A stretch of DNA of 64,000 nt from Oscillatoria acuminata PCC 6304 (GTDB lineage Bacteria > Cyanobacteriota > Cyanobacteriia > Cyanobacteriales > Laspinemataceae), in NCBI RefSeq assembly GCF_000317105.1, contig NC_019693.1, positions 2,294,001 to 2,358,000 of the forward strand, written 5' to 3'. Position numbers and translations under genes: made by a program. The notes beneath the pieces were generated by a model that ran no database searches, was not told the origin of the DNA, and saw nothing but the letters and a program-made list of their open reading frames with translations. Below, piece by piece: positions 1 through 7,681 of this stretch (position 1 is its first letter; the number at the start of each line of letters is the position of its first letter).

Positions 1-1
1 T

Positions 2-769
2 GACCCCCTACATGGTCGAACCATTCCTATCCGAATGGCAGTCACCTCCCTTGCCGCCAGCTTAAATCCCATCCAGGCAAATCCTTCCCCCACCGCCTAT
101 CTACAACACTGGGGTGACGCTGAACACCAAATCCGAAAGCAAATCGATACCACCCTTTCATCCATTCCTGACCTCATTGAACCCAAAGTTGCATGGCTAA
201 TTTCCCAAAATTTACCCCCAGCAACTCCCCTGTTTATTGCCAATAGTATGCCCGTCCGAGATATTGAATATTTCTGGAAACCGGGCAACAGCCATATCCG
301 ACCCTTCGTCAACCGAGGCGCAAACGGTATTGACGGAACATTATCCACCGCATTAGGCATCGCCCATCGCCATCAAAGTAGCGTCATGTTAACGGGAGAT
401 TTAGCCCTATTACATGACACCAATGGGTTTTTAATCCGCCAATATTTTCAAGGTCATTTAACAATAATTTTAATTAACAATAACGGCGGTGGCATTTTTG
501 GAATGTTACCCATTGCAAAATTTGACCCCCCCTTCACCGAATTTTTTGCCACGCCCCAAAACATCAATTTTGCCCGCTTATGTGCTGGCTATGATATCGA
601 ACATCAGAGGATTGAGTCTTGGCAGCAATTACAATCTCTGTTAAATCCTTTACCGAGTTCGGGTATTCGAGTCTTAGAGGTGAAAAGCGATCGCCATCTC
701 GATGTCAAATGGCGACAGGACCAGTTTCAACAGTTTGCCGCCGATGAATTCCAGTCCGGTACGTCATAA
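2..769 (+). CDS. menD: MenD, SEPHCHC synthase, C-terminal part (5' end outside window)
   Basis: The frame is open back to the left edge, so only the last ~256 residues are present; the ATG at 35 is internal. MenD is a thiamine-diphosphate enzyme joining 2-oxoglutarate and isochorismate in phylloquinone/menaquinone synthesis, which supplies the photosystem I quinone in cyanobacteria. The segment shows NRGANGIDGTLSTALG, then GDLALLHDTNGFL and NNNGGGIFGMLP, the ThDP/Mg-binding stretch (GD...N...GG) typical of the family's C-terminal domain. The stop is followed by a 170-base gap before the next gene on the same strand. No other men gene is nearby. The assignment is secure because the motif order matches MenD rather than acetolactate synthase-type ThDP enzymes. 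Confidence 0.93.
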   Translation, partial: DPLHGRTIPIRMAVTSLAASLNPIQANPSPTAYLQHWGDAEHQIRKQIDTTLSSIPDLIEPKVAWLISQNLPPATPLFIANSMPVRDIEYFWKPGNSHIRPFVNRGANGIDGTLSTALGIAHRHQSSVMLTGDLALLHDTNGFLIRQYFQGHLTIILINNNGGGIFGMLPIAKFDPPFTEFFATPQNINFARLCAGYDIEHQRIESWQQLQSLLNPLPSSGIRVLEVKSDRHLDVKWRQDQFQQFAADEFQSGTS

Positions 770-939
770 AGGGGCGATCGTCACCCCAAGATAAGCCTCC
801 TATTTCTTAGCGAAACTTTTACATCAATTCTCATTGATAGGGTGATATGGTAATGTCGCTACAAACTCAACTACAATCCTCTATCCCCAGATTCTTAGCC
901 TAAGATTCTGCCCATGTCTTATTATCAAAAAACTATCAC

Positions 940-1890
940 ATGACCCAAGACTTGCAAGTTTTAAGAAAGTCGATTGCCCTCGACCCCTTAATTTCCCTGC
1001 TTCCGCAAGCAGAAGATATTCGCTATTGGCAAAACCTGAATCCCAATTCAAGGATTTCCAACCAACCTTTTGAAGGTCCGACTTCACCCCCGCAAGTCAG
1101 TCCACCACAACTTGAGGAATTTGTCTCCCAACTGCGAGAAGATGGCTATTTTCAAACCGAACCCCTCATCCCCCCGGCCACCCTGGCGGAAATGAGGACT
1201 TGTATTGAAACCGTCAAACAAGCCGGGTTTCCAGCCATGTTTGCCCTAGTCTACGATATCTTTTATCAAGTGATGGGTCACTTTGAAGCAATTGTGGCCG
1301 AAATGCTAGGACCAGGGTATAAAATTGTCCCCAATTATTGGATTTACTACATTGATCCGGAAGACAGTGGGAAAGGATTTGAACCCCATCGAGACGCGGA
1401 ATATGAAAACACCATAGACTCCACAGGAATGCCAACGGTACTAACCCTTTGGATAGCGATTACCGATGCAAATCCGCTCAATTCCTGTATGTACATCCTC
1501 CCAGCTAATCGAGACCCTCAGTATCGACAAGCAATTACCAATCTCAAAACCGAAGCTACTGAATTTAAGTTAGAAGATATCAGAGCTTTACCGACAGCAG
1601 CAGGAACGCTTTCTTGTTGGGATCAATATGTATTTCACTGGGGAAGTCGCAGTAGCAAACGAGCCAAATTTCCGCGCCTAAGTTTAGCCCTGTATTGTCA
1701 ACGGGGCGATATTCCTCCGGTTGAAGATATTCTCATCGATATCCCTTCAACCTTAGATTTCAAAACAAGGCTAGGGATAATTTGTCGGGGGTTATATCGC
1801 TACTCTTATCTGAGTCTCAAAGAATGTCCCGAAGCCCAACCCTTGTTAACCTTTCTGGAAAGCTATCAGGTAATTCTCAAAACGAATTAA
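940..1890 (+). CDS. PhyH-family Fe(II)/2-oxoglutarate dioxygenase-like protein
   Basis: This 316-residue protein has the phytanoyl-CoA dioxygenase fold signature. The HxD iron-binding pair is H150/D152 (EPHRDAEYEN) and the distal histidine is H233 (WDQYVFHWGS), followed by an arginine-rich stretch (about 241-246) that could hold 2-oxoglutarate. The family hydroxylates small molecules with Fe(II), O2 and 2-oxoglutarate; the substrate cannot be inferred here. The ATG at 940 directly precedes TQDLQ; no strong Shine-Dalgarno sequence is visible. It stands alone between menD and a MITE-like repeat. No signal peptide is seen, so a cytosolic enzyme is likely. The fold call is fairly sure, the function open. 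Confidence 0.75.
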   Translation: MTQDLQVLRKSIALDPLISLLPQAEDIRYWQNLNPNSRISNQPFEGPTSPPQVSPPQLEEFVSQLREDGYFQTEPLIPPATLAEMRTCIETVKQAGFPAMFALVYDIFYQVMGHFEAIVAEMLGPGYKIVPNYWIYYIDPEDSGKGFEPHRDAEYENTIDSTGMPTVLTLWIAITDANPLNSCMYILPANRDPQYRQAITNLKTEATEFKLEDIRALPTAAGTLSCWDQYVFHWGSRSSKRAKFPRLSLALYCQRGDIPPVEDILIDIPSTLDFKTRLGIICRGLYRYSYLSLKECPEAQPLLTFLESYQVILKTN

Positions 1891-1970
1891 GGGGATTTGA
1901 ACCCCCGGCGGTTGTTGCTTATAACCAGGCTCTAATCCTGTACCGATTACCTAGGAAAACCCCACTAATA

Positions 1971-2059
1971 GGACTTACTCATCTTGTCTAAATGTAGGGT
2001 TGATTCGAGAATCAACCCTACATTTCAGATTTATCCTCAACTATTGCGGAAGTTCTGAC
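1971..2059. repeat. MITE-like palindromic element, copy 1
   Basis: A perfect 17-bp inverted repeat (arms 1990-2006 and 2009-2025, starting AAATGTAGGGTTGATTC) is flanked by outer arms beginning GGACTTACTCA and ending GCGGAAGTTCTGAC. Two related elements occur at 12932-13017 and 44031-44110. The outer arms of this copy are degenerate. Confidence 0.7.
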
Positions 2060-2075
2060 TAAAAATGTTGCCCAA

Positions 2076-3266
2076 TCAGATAGCCAGCACCTGCTGCAAC
2101 ACTCCCGCCAACTGTTGATACTGCTCGAAAGTATTGTAAATCTGAGCCGAAATTCGGATGACCCGTTGGGGAGATTTCGGCCAAGGCATCACCTGTAATT
2201 CAATCTGATGGCGATCGAACAGTTGATCATGTAATTCGTCAGCGGATCCATCAGAAATGGGAATACAAGCCATTGATCCAATCATTTCTGAGGGGGCCGG
2301 GATTTTCAGTCCCAGGGTCTCGCACAGCATCTGCCTTGCGGACAAAACGAGCTTATGGTTTCTTAACATTAATTCGGGCCACCCCCCAGGTAGGAGGGAC
2401 CCCATAAACTGAATTGCCGCAGGGACGGATAAATACGCCGAGGGGTCCCCAGTCCCGGTCCAATCAAATTCTAGTTGGAAGCGAGATTTATCAGTCCGGG
2501 GGGAGTTGGCCCCATGACTGATGGTCAGGGGTCGAATTTTCTGCTGATGGCTGCCTCTAACGTACAAAAATGCCGCCCCTTTCGGTGCAGACAACCATTT
2601 ATGACAGTTGCCGCTATAGTAAGTTGCCCCAATTTCGGTTAAGTTTAGGGGTAGCATCCCGGGTGCGTGTGCGCCATCAATCAGAGTCTCAATTCCAAAT
2701 TGGGAAAGCTGTTGAATGATTTCCTCAATGGGAAAAATTAATCCCGTTTGGCTACTAATATGGTCTAAGAGAACGAGTTTGGTTTTTTCGGTGACCCGTT
2801 CCATTACTGCTTCGACAATCTCCTGCTTTGAGGTGATGGGGAAAGGAACTGGGGCGACAACAATGCGGGTATCGGCGCGATCGGCAACAAATTCTAAGGC
2901 GTTGCGACTGGCGTTGTACTCGTGGTCCGTGGTGAGTAACTCGTCGCCGGGGTTAAACCGTAGCGATCGCAGCACAGAATTCACCCCGGTGGTGGCATTG
3001 GGCACAAATACTAAGTCCCGCGCATCCACCCCAACGAATTGGGCTAACTGTTCCCGCGCTTGATCCAAAAGTGGCTCAAATTCGCGCACGAAAAATCGCA
3101 CAGGTTCCCGTTCTAGCTGCTGCCGCACTTGTTCTTGGGCTGCTAACACTGGGAAGGGACAGGCCCCAAAAGAACCGTGATTCAAAAAAGTAATCTGCGG
3201 GTCGAGGGACCAATAAGCGGAAAATTCCGTCAGTCTCTGCCCTTCTAAATCTAGGTTGTTTGACAT
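2076..3266 (-). CDS. class V aminotransferase (isopenicillin-N epimerase / cysteine desulfurase-like)
   Basis: The 396-residue protein is a PLP enzyme of fold type I. ATTGVNSVLRSL near 91-102 matches the phosphate-binding region, LIDGAHAPGM near 195-204 contains the cofactor-contacting Asp-Ala-His, and NCHKWLSAPKG places the Schiff-base lysine at K223. The overall pattern (LNHGSFGACP at the N-terminus, HKWL around the lysine) matches isopenicillin-N epimerase-like members rather than SufS, since no active-site cysteine loop is evident. Substrate is unknown. It starts from ATG at 3266 and lies just downstream of tRNA-Asn on the same strand. Confidence 0.83.
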   Translation of the reverse strand: MSNNLDLEGQRLTEFSAYWSLDPQITFLNHGSFGACPFPVLAAQEQVRQQLEREPVRFFVREFEPLLDQAREQLAQFVGVDARDLVFVPNATTGVNSVLRSLRFNPGDELLTTDHEYNASRNALEFVADRADTRIVVAPVPFPITSKQEIVEAVMERVTEKTKLVLLDHISSQTGLIFPIEEIIQQLSQFGIETLIDGAHAPGMLPLNLTEIGATYYSGNCHKWLSAPKGAAFLYVRGSHQQKIRPLTISHGANSPRTDKSRFQLEFDWTGTGDPSAYLSVPAAIQFMGSLLPGGWPELMLRNHKLVLSARQMLCETLGLKIPAPSEMIGSMACIPISDGSADELHDQLFDRHQIELQVMPWPKSPQRVIRISAQIYNTFEQYQQLAGVLQQVLAI

Positions 3267-3354
3267 AATTGTGATTAATTTTAAACCTTGAACATGAAAA
3301 AATTAGATTGAGTTTCAATCTAATCTCTTCAATCTAAAGTCTAAAATTAATCAA

Positions 3355-3426
3355 CTCCCCGGGTAGGATTCGAACCTACGACCAATCGGTTAACAGCCGA
3401 CCGCTCTACCACTGAGCTACCGAGGA
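3355..3426 (-). tRNA. tRNA-Asn (GTT)
   Basis: Read on the minus strand, a 72-nt cloverleaf forms. The acceptor arms TCCTCGG and CCGGGGA pair (with G-T), the D-arm has AGCTCAGTGGTAGAGC, the anticodon loop CTGTTAA carries GTT, and the T-arm is GTAGGTTCGAATCCTAC. The discriminator base is G; CCA is not encoded. The gene sits between the NYN-domain gene and the aminotransferase, all on the minus strand. Confidence 0.97.
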
Positions 3427-3596
3427 ATGTTTCGGTTTGCTTGGCTCACCGTTATTAATAATACACATACCTTTCTGGTTTTGGCAACCCCTTTTTCAAA
3501 AAAATTTTAATTTTTTTTATAAGGTAGGGATGAGTTCTGATTCGGTATGGGTGGCGATCGCCTCTTAAGTCAACCCTGGATAAGGTTTTGACTCCC

Positions 3597-4142
3597 CTAC
3601 AAACCCCGCCGCAACTGCGCAAGTCGCTGTTGAGCTTCCGCATCCAGTCCCGAGACCAAAAACCGACTAGAGGGCTTGTTGCGGGTTTTCTGTTTACTCC
3701 GGCAACGACGTTCTGTCGCTTCGATCGCTTGGGCGAACTGCAACGCTGACATCCATTCCGCCCCATATCCTAAAACCGTTTGCTGTTGAGCCCGGTCTGA
3801 GGTCGCCACAATTAACCGGCGATGGAGGTTTCCCAAATTTCGCCGAAAGGTGGCACAGGTTTTTTCAATATAGGTGTCTGCGGTTTGCCCAAAATCGGTG
3901 TAGCAGACGGATAAACTTTTCGAGATGACTTCGGTGTAGCAGGGTTCATGGCGAGAGTGAGCATCAAAAACCACCAGAGTGTCTAATCCTTCAAAGGCGC
4001 TGTAGTTGATCAGCGACTCGATTAGTTCTCGGCGGGATGCTTCTAACCCGTCAAAGTCTCGCTTGGTTTTGAGCTTCGACCAGAGTCCTATGATGTTGTA
4101 TCCATCCACGAGCAATAAAGGTCGCGCTGAGGAGCGTGGCAT
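3597..4142 (-). CDS. NYN/YacP-like PIN-fold endoribonuclease
   Basis: This 181-residue protein begins RPLLLVDGYNIIGLW, the first acidic motif of NYN (YacP/DUF901) domains, and continues with LVVFDAHSR (second conserved Asp) and ATSDRAQQ (third acidic site), the set expected for a metal-dependent PIN-like nuclease. The Bacillus homologue YacP (Rae1) is a ribosome-associated mRNA endonuclease; a similar role here is an inference. Length is typical. The ATG at 4142 is the first in-frame start. It lies 170 bases upstream of tRNA-Asn on the same strand; co-transcription is possible but not shown. Confidence 0.85.
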   Translation of the reverse strand: MPRSSARPLLLVDGYNIIGLWSKLKTKRDFDGLEASRRELIESLINYSAFEGLDTLVVFDAHSRHEPCYTEVISKSLSVCYTDFGQTADTYIEKTCATFRRNLGNLHRRLIVATSDRAQQQTVLGYGAEWMSALQFAQAIEATERRCRSKQKTRNKPSSRFLVSGLDAEAQQRLAQLRRGL

Positions 4143-4228
4143 GGCTTTTCTTTACATTTGTTTACAATTTACTCAGAATCAGACTAGGCGCTTCGCATTG
4201 TATCATTTTTTGTCCTAATCAAAACTTA

Positions 4229-4257
4229 AGTTTAGTTTTAAAATTTTAAACTAAACT
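4229..4257. repeat. AT-rich perfect palindrome
   Basis: The arms AGTTTAGTTT (4229-4238) and AAACTAAACT (4248-4257) pair perfectly around a 9-nt AT loop. It sits upstream of the NYN gene, between it and the ABC ATPase. It could be an operator or a weak bidirectional terminator. Confidence 0.5.
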
Positions 4258-4292
4258 CCTGCGAAGCATAACAATATCTTTATAAAGGTGAA

Positions 4293-4328
4293 AGGGCCGC
4301 GACTACGGAAAATAGCAGTCGCGGCCCT
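4293..4328 (-). terminator. hairpin downstream of the ABC ATPase gene
   Basis: A 12-bp GC-rich stem (AGGGCCGCGACT paired with AGTCGCGGCCCT) begins 5 bases past the ABC ATPase stop codon. On the minus strand it is followed by TTCACCTTTATA, only modestly T-rich. It is a probable transcript end for the UPF0367-ABC pair. Confidence 0.65.
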
Positions 4329-4333
4329 GGGTA

Positions 4334-5032
4334 TCACTCTAAATCCTCATATTCCATCAACCGTTGGATCAGCGGCTGCGGATTTCCCGCATCGACCATC
4401 CGCCCCTGCTCCAGCAGGAAAGCCCCATCGCAATAAGCTAATTCCTCAAAACGATGGGTGACCCAGAGTGCCGTTAAACCTCGGCTTTTCACCAACCGCT
4501 GGACTTGAGCCACGAGGTCTAACTGACTGTCGGGGTCCAGTAAAGCGGTTGGCTCATCTAATAACAGAACCTCGCAATGGCGGGCGATCGCCCCAGCAAT
4601 GGCCACCCGCTGCTTTTGACCTCCACTCAGAGCATAAATCGGACGTCGTTGCAGAGGGAGTAAGTTGACCGCTGTGAGCGCCTCTTCCACCCGATGCCGA
4701 GTTTGAGCCAGGGTGAGATTTTCCTCCACCAACCCAAAGGCGACATCGGCTCCCACTGTCGGCATCACCAACTGATGATCCGGGTTTTGGAACACAAACC
4801 CCACGGGACGAGAAATAGAAATTTGACCATCCCTTGGGGAGAGTAAACCCGCCAGTAACCGGAGTAACGTGGATTTTCCACTGCCATTGGTCCCCAGGAG
4901 CATCCAAAATTCGCCCTGGGGAACAGCCAAGGAGCAGGATTTTAACACCGCTGCTCCAGAGGGCCAGTTAAAGCAGAGGTCCTGCACAACGATCGCGTTT
5001 GGGCGATCGTCACTGGGAGAGTTCGGGTTCAT
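4334..5032 (-). CDS. ABC transporter ATP-binding protein (CbiO/ECF-like)
   Basis: The 232-residue protein is a stand-alone nucleotide-binding subunit. It has Walker A GTNGSGKST (about 48-56), Q-loop near FVFQNPDHQL, signature LSGGQKQRVAIAGA (about 138-151), Walker B VLLLDEPTALLD and switch His in WVTHR. The VFQNPDHQLV pattern resembles CbiO/EcfA-type cobalt or vitamin importers. No permease gene is adjacent, so the partner must be encoded elsewhere and the substrate is unknown. Its ATG overlaps the TGA of the UPF0367 gene (ATGA), implying translational coupling. Confidence 0.88.
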   Translation of the reverse strand: MNPNSPSDDRPNAIVVQDLCFNWPSGAAVLKSCSLAVPQGEFWMLLGTNGSGKSTLLRLLAGLLSPRDGQISISRPVGFVFQNPDHQLVMPTVGADVAFGLVEENLTLAQTRHRVEEALTAVNLLPLQRRPIYALSGGQKQRVAIAGAIARHCEVLLLDEPTALLDPDSQLDLVAQVQRLVKSRGLTALWVTHRFEELAYCDGAFLLEQGRMVDAGNPQPLIQRLMEYEDLE

Positions 5033-5307
5033 TGACTCAGGGATTCCACCAACGCTGCAAATCCAGGGGCTTTGCCTGCCGCCGCCGCACCAGACTTTTC
5101 AGCGATTTGCACCGCTGTGAGTTCATTAATAAAGACGGCGATTTTTTTCTCGGGCATCTTCTCGCAGGTGAGTTCCAAAATCTCAGAACTCCCTGAGCGC
5201 ATCGCTCCGACGACCTCCTGGTAGAGGGCCTGGGCATCTTCTAGGGTCTTCCGTTGCACCGATAGAGGTAAAGGAGTGTTTTTCAGGGTTAAGTCAATCG
5301 TAAACAT
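5029..5307 (-). CDS. UPF0367 family protein
   Basis: This 92-residue protein matches the cyanobacterial UPF0367 family: MFTIDLTLKNTPLPLSVQRK, then a YQEVV...LELTCEK segment, then KIAVFINELTAVQIAEKSG. The role of the family is unknown. An in-frame TTG lies at 5319, but the ATG at 5307 gives the usual family N-terminus (M-F-T-I), so that start is chosen. The stop overlaps the ABC ATPase start by four bases, so the two are probably one operon. This gene pairing may hint at a role with the transporter, but that is inference. Confidence 0.87.
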   Translation of the reverse strand: MFTIDLTLKNTPLPLSVQRKTLEDAQALYQEVVGAMRSGSSEILELTCEKMPEKKIAVFINELTAVQIAEKSGAAAAGKAPGFAALVESLSQ

Positions 5308-5545
5308 GATTTGTGGCAAAGTTCATTGGACCGCACCTTTCTAGTATCCCAAAATCTCAGCATTCCGGGGATGTCTGGAAATGAACGACTCCGATTTAGG
5401 GGCGATCGCACCCCAACTTCCGACCCCCTTTCAGGTCCCGGTCCCCACTGCTCAACCCGAGACACCCCCTTCCCGGAAACAATCTTCCGGGGGAGAAAAT
5501 TTTTCCCCTTCCGTCAGTTTTCAGAAAATTTTTAGATTAGGGGGT

Positions 5546-5574
5546 TTAAAAATTTTCAGGTTTCCCCCTATAAT
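5546..5574 (+). promoter_or_regulatory. predicted sigma-70-type promoter of psbD
   Basis: A perfect -10 TATAAT (5569-5574) lies 17 bases after TTAAAA (5546-5551, four of six matching TTGACA). Transcription would begin near 5581 and give a leader of about 125 nt before the psbD ATG. A GGAG ribosome binding site (about 5691-5694) precedes the start. Confidence 0.6.
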
Positions 5575-5705
5575 GAGAAACATAGTAAAGAAACGTAAAC
5601 TCTTTAACCGCGATCGCCCATTTTCTGCTATAGCAGGTAGAACCCTCGGGCGCAAGCGCTCAGAAAGAGTTAACGTAGTCATATTTAATTTGGAGATTTT
5701 GCGTT

Positions 5706-6764
5706 ATGACGATTGCAGTCGGACGCGCACAGGCAGAGCGGGGATGGTTTGACGTCCTCGACGACTGGCTAAAACGCGATCGCTTTGTATTTATCGGTTG
5801 GTCTGGCCTATTACTCTTCCCCTGCGCCTACCTCGCAGTGGGGGGCTGGCTGACCGGCACCACCTTCGTCACCTCTTGGTACACCCACGGATTAGCTTCC
5901 TCCTATTTAGAAGGTTGCAACTTCCTCACGGTAGCCGTTTCAACTCCCCCCAACAGTCTGGGCCATTCCCTGCTGTTCCTCTGGGGTCCTGAAGCCCAAG
6001 GCGACTTCACTCGGTGGTTTCAACTCGGCGGTCTGTGGACCTTTGTCGCCCTGCATGGGGCCTTTGGTCTGATTGGCTTCTGCCTGCGTCAGTTGGAAAT
6101 TGCCCGCCTGTTAGGGATTCGTCCCTACAACGGACTCGCCTTTACCGGACCCATTGCGGTGTTCGTCAGCGTGTTCTTGATTTACCCCTTGGGTCAATCG
6201 GGCTGGTTCTTTGCTCCGAGCTTTGGCGTTGCTGCTATCTTCCGATTCCTGTTGTTCTTCCAAGGGTTCCATAACTGGACCCTCAACCCCTTCCACATGA
6301 TGGGAGTGGCGGGTATCCTGGGCGGTGCACTGCTGTGCGCCATTCATGGAGCCACCGTGGAAAACACCTTGTTTGAAGATGGTGAAGGTTCCAACACCTT
6401 CCGCGCCTTTGAACCAACTCAGGCGGAAGAAACCTACTCGATGGTTACCGCCAACCGTTTCTGGTCTCAAATTTTTGGGATTGCCTTCTCCAACAAGCGC
6501 TGGCTGCACTTCTTTATGTTGTTTGTGCCGGTAACAGGCTTGTGGATGAGTGCGATCGGGGTCGTGGGCTTAGGTTTAAACCTGCGTGCTTATGACTTCG
6601 TGTCTCAAGAACTGCGGGCTGCGGAAGACCCAGAATTTGAAACCTTCTACACTAAGAATATTCTTCTGAATGAAGGGATTCGGGCTTGGATGGCTCCGGT
6701 TGACCAGCCTCACGAAAACTTCGAGTTCCCTGAAGAAGTTCTACCTCGCGGTAACGCTCTGTAG
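5706..6764 (+). CDS. psbD: photosystem II D2 protein (lone psbD copy)
   Basis: The 352-residue protein is a full-length D2 reaction-centre subunit of photosystem II, a five-helix thylakoid protein. Key residues fall at their known numbers: H117, Tyr-D at Y160, its partner H189, P680 ligand H197, iron/quinone ligands H214 and H268, and W253 near QA. Cyanobacterial psbD usually overlaps psbC, but here two terminators follow the stop and no CP43 frame exists, so this is probably a second, separately controlled copy. Compared from memory with common D2 proteins it has several changes (e.g. PPNSLG for PADAFG after residue 80, QSGW for QSSW, CLRQLE for MLRQFE). Extra psbD copies are often induced by high light; that is an inference here. 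Confidence 0.96.
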   Translation: MTIAVGRAQAERGWFDVLDDWLKRDRFVFIGWSGLLLFPCAYLAVGGWLTGTTFVTSWYTHGLASSYLEGCNFLTVAVSTPPNSLGHSLLFLWGPEAQGDFTRWFQLGGLWTFVALHGAFGLIGFCLRQLEIARLLGIRPYNGLAFTGPIAVFVSVFLIYPLGQSGWFFAPSFGVAAIFRFLLFFQGFHNWTLNPFHMMGVAGILGGALLCAIHGATVENTLFEDGEGSNTFRAFEPTQAEETYSMVTANRFWSQIFGIAFSNKRWLHFFMLFVPVTGLWMSAIGVVGLGLNLRAYDFVSQELRAAEDPEFETFYTKNILLNEGIRAWMAPVDQPHENFEFPEEVLPRGNAL

Positions 6765-6776
6765 AAATTCCCTGCA

Positions 6777-6802
6777 ACCCACCTGAGTTTTTAGGTGGGT
6801 TT
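6777..6802 (+). terminator. first hairpin after psbD
   Basis: The stem ACCCACCT / AGGTGGGT, with loop GAGTTTTT, lies 12 bases past the psbD stop and is followed by only a few T residues. It probably acts together with the stronger hairpin at 6808. Confidence 0.6.
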
Positions 6803-6807
6803 AAGTC

Positions 6808-6840
6808 AAAACCCCTACCAAATGGTAGGGGTTTTGTGTT
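6808..6840 (+). terminator. intrinsic terminator of psbD
   Basis: A 12-bp stem (AAAACCCCTACC / GGTAGGGGTTTT) with a 4-nt loop runs into TTTTGTGTT. It has the features of a rho-independent terminator and confirms that psbD is not continued into psbC. Confidence 0.85.
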
Positions 6841-7009
6841 AAATAGCCCGGTTCACTCCCCCCCTAGCCCTAATCATCCGGGACTTTTCCGACGAGGTTG
6901 GACGCCCCAGCACTTCCTCAAAAAAAATTAGCCAGATAAAAAACATTAGGATTGGGAAATTTTCAATTCAGTGTGTTATGCTAGGTGACATAAAGTTTAT
7001 GAAAATAAA

Positions 7010-7277
7010 ACCCGCTTAGGGTAACAGGAGGTGATGCCTATGCCAGATAGTAGTAAATGCATGGGTCATCAGATTGGAGTAAATCGGCTGTGGGCCGGGG
7101 CTGTTCTCTAACAACTCGCTTTAGTCCCTTTGGGATTAAAGATAAATCCTTGAGAACTAGGCTGGTTGGGAGTTCCTCCCGGCAGTCAGATTCCAATCTG
7201 AAGACCAACTAGACCGCTTTCACCCTTAGCGTCATAGTGAAAACTAAACGCCCACGGTGAGAGCGGATAGTTTTTTT
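7010..7277 (+). ncRNA. predicted structured RNA or attenuator leader with its own terminator
   Basis: No long ORF covers this stretch, yet it is dense in pairing. CTTTAGTCCC pairs with GGGATTAAAG (hairpin near 7119-7141), GTTCTC (7103-7108) pairs with GAGAAC (7153-7158), CTGGTTGG pairs with CCAACTAG, and TCAGAT-TCCA-ATCTGA forms a local hairpin that could instead pair its 3' half (TCCAATCTG) with CAGATTGGA (7070-7078). The last stem, CCGCTTTCACC (7214-7224) with GGTGAGAGCGG (7256-7266), precedes a run of seven T (7271-7277). I do not recognise the RNA family. It carries a short ORF with a perfect Shine-Dalgarno sequence near its 5' end. The 5' boundary is a guess. Confidence 0.55.
7040..7111 (+). 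CDS. 23-residue leader peptide candidate
   Basis: AGGAGGTGAT at 7026-7035 is fully complementary to the 16S rRNA 3' end and lies at ideal spacing (8 nt) before the ATG at 7040. An ATG at 7034 in the same frame is too close to it. The peptide MPDSSKCMGHQIGVNRLWAG plus AVL ends at TAA 7109-7111. Its codons include the CAGATTGGA arm of the RNA above, so a translating ribosome would block that pairing. No homologue is recognised. Either a leader peptide or an SD-like sequence in a non-coding RNA would fit. Confidence 0.45.
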   Translation: MPDSSKCMGHQIGVNRLWAGAVL

Positions 7278-7399
7278 AAGCCGTAGTTAAATGGGCTCGG
7301 GAATTGTAGAGAAAAATGGTGGTGATTAGGAAACCCCATCCCGGGCAGAAATTCGGTTAACCATCTTATCTTAATATTGACGTCAACAGGGAGAATCAG

Positions 7400-7681
7400 A
7401 TGGCTCAAGTGTTACCAGAAACGGAGATTCAGGAGCGATTGCGTCAGCTTCCGGGTTGGAGCCGAGAGGGAAAAATGTTGCACTGTGAAAGAAAATTTAA
7501 AGATTTTGTTGAGGCGATCGCCTTTGTTAATCAATTAGTTGAGCCCGCCGAAACCGCTGCACATCACCCGGACCTAGAAATTTCTTATAACAAAGTCACC
7601 ATTAGTTTAACCACTCATGATGCTGGGGGCTTAACCGAAAAAGACTTTCAGATGGCCCAGACCATCTCCGAGTTGAAATAA
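7400..7681 (+). CDS. phhB: pterin-4a-carbinolamine dehydratase
   Basis: This 93-residue protein is a pterin-4a-carbinolamine dehydratase (PCD/DCoH), which dehydrates 4a-hydroxytetrahydrobiopterin. The catalytic pattern is visible as EPAETAAHHPDLEISYNKV with the His-His pair, followed by SLTTHDAGGLTEKD, the third histidine and conserved acidic end. Length is normal. GGGAGAATCAG upstream of ATG 7400 is a good ribosome binding site. In cyanobacteria its substrate pathway is uncertain because a phenylalanine hydroxylase is often absent; none is seen here. It lies 120 bases beyond the terminator of the structured RNA. Confidence 0.93.
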   Translation: MAQVLPETEIQERLRQLPGWSREGKMLHCERKFKDFVEAIAFVNQLVEPAETAAHHPDLEISYNKVTISLTTHDAGGLTEKDFQMAQTISELK

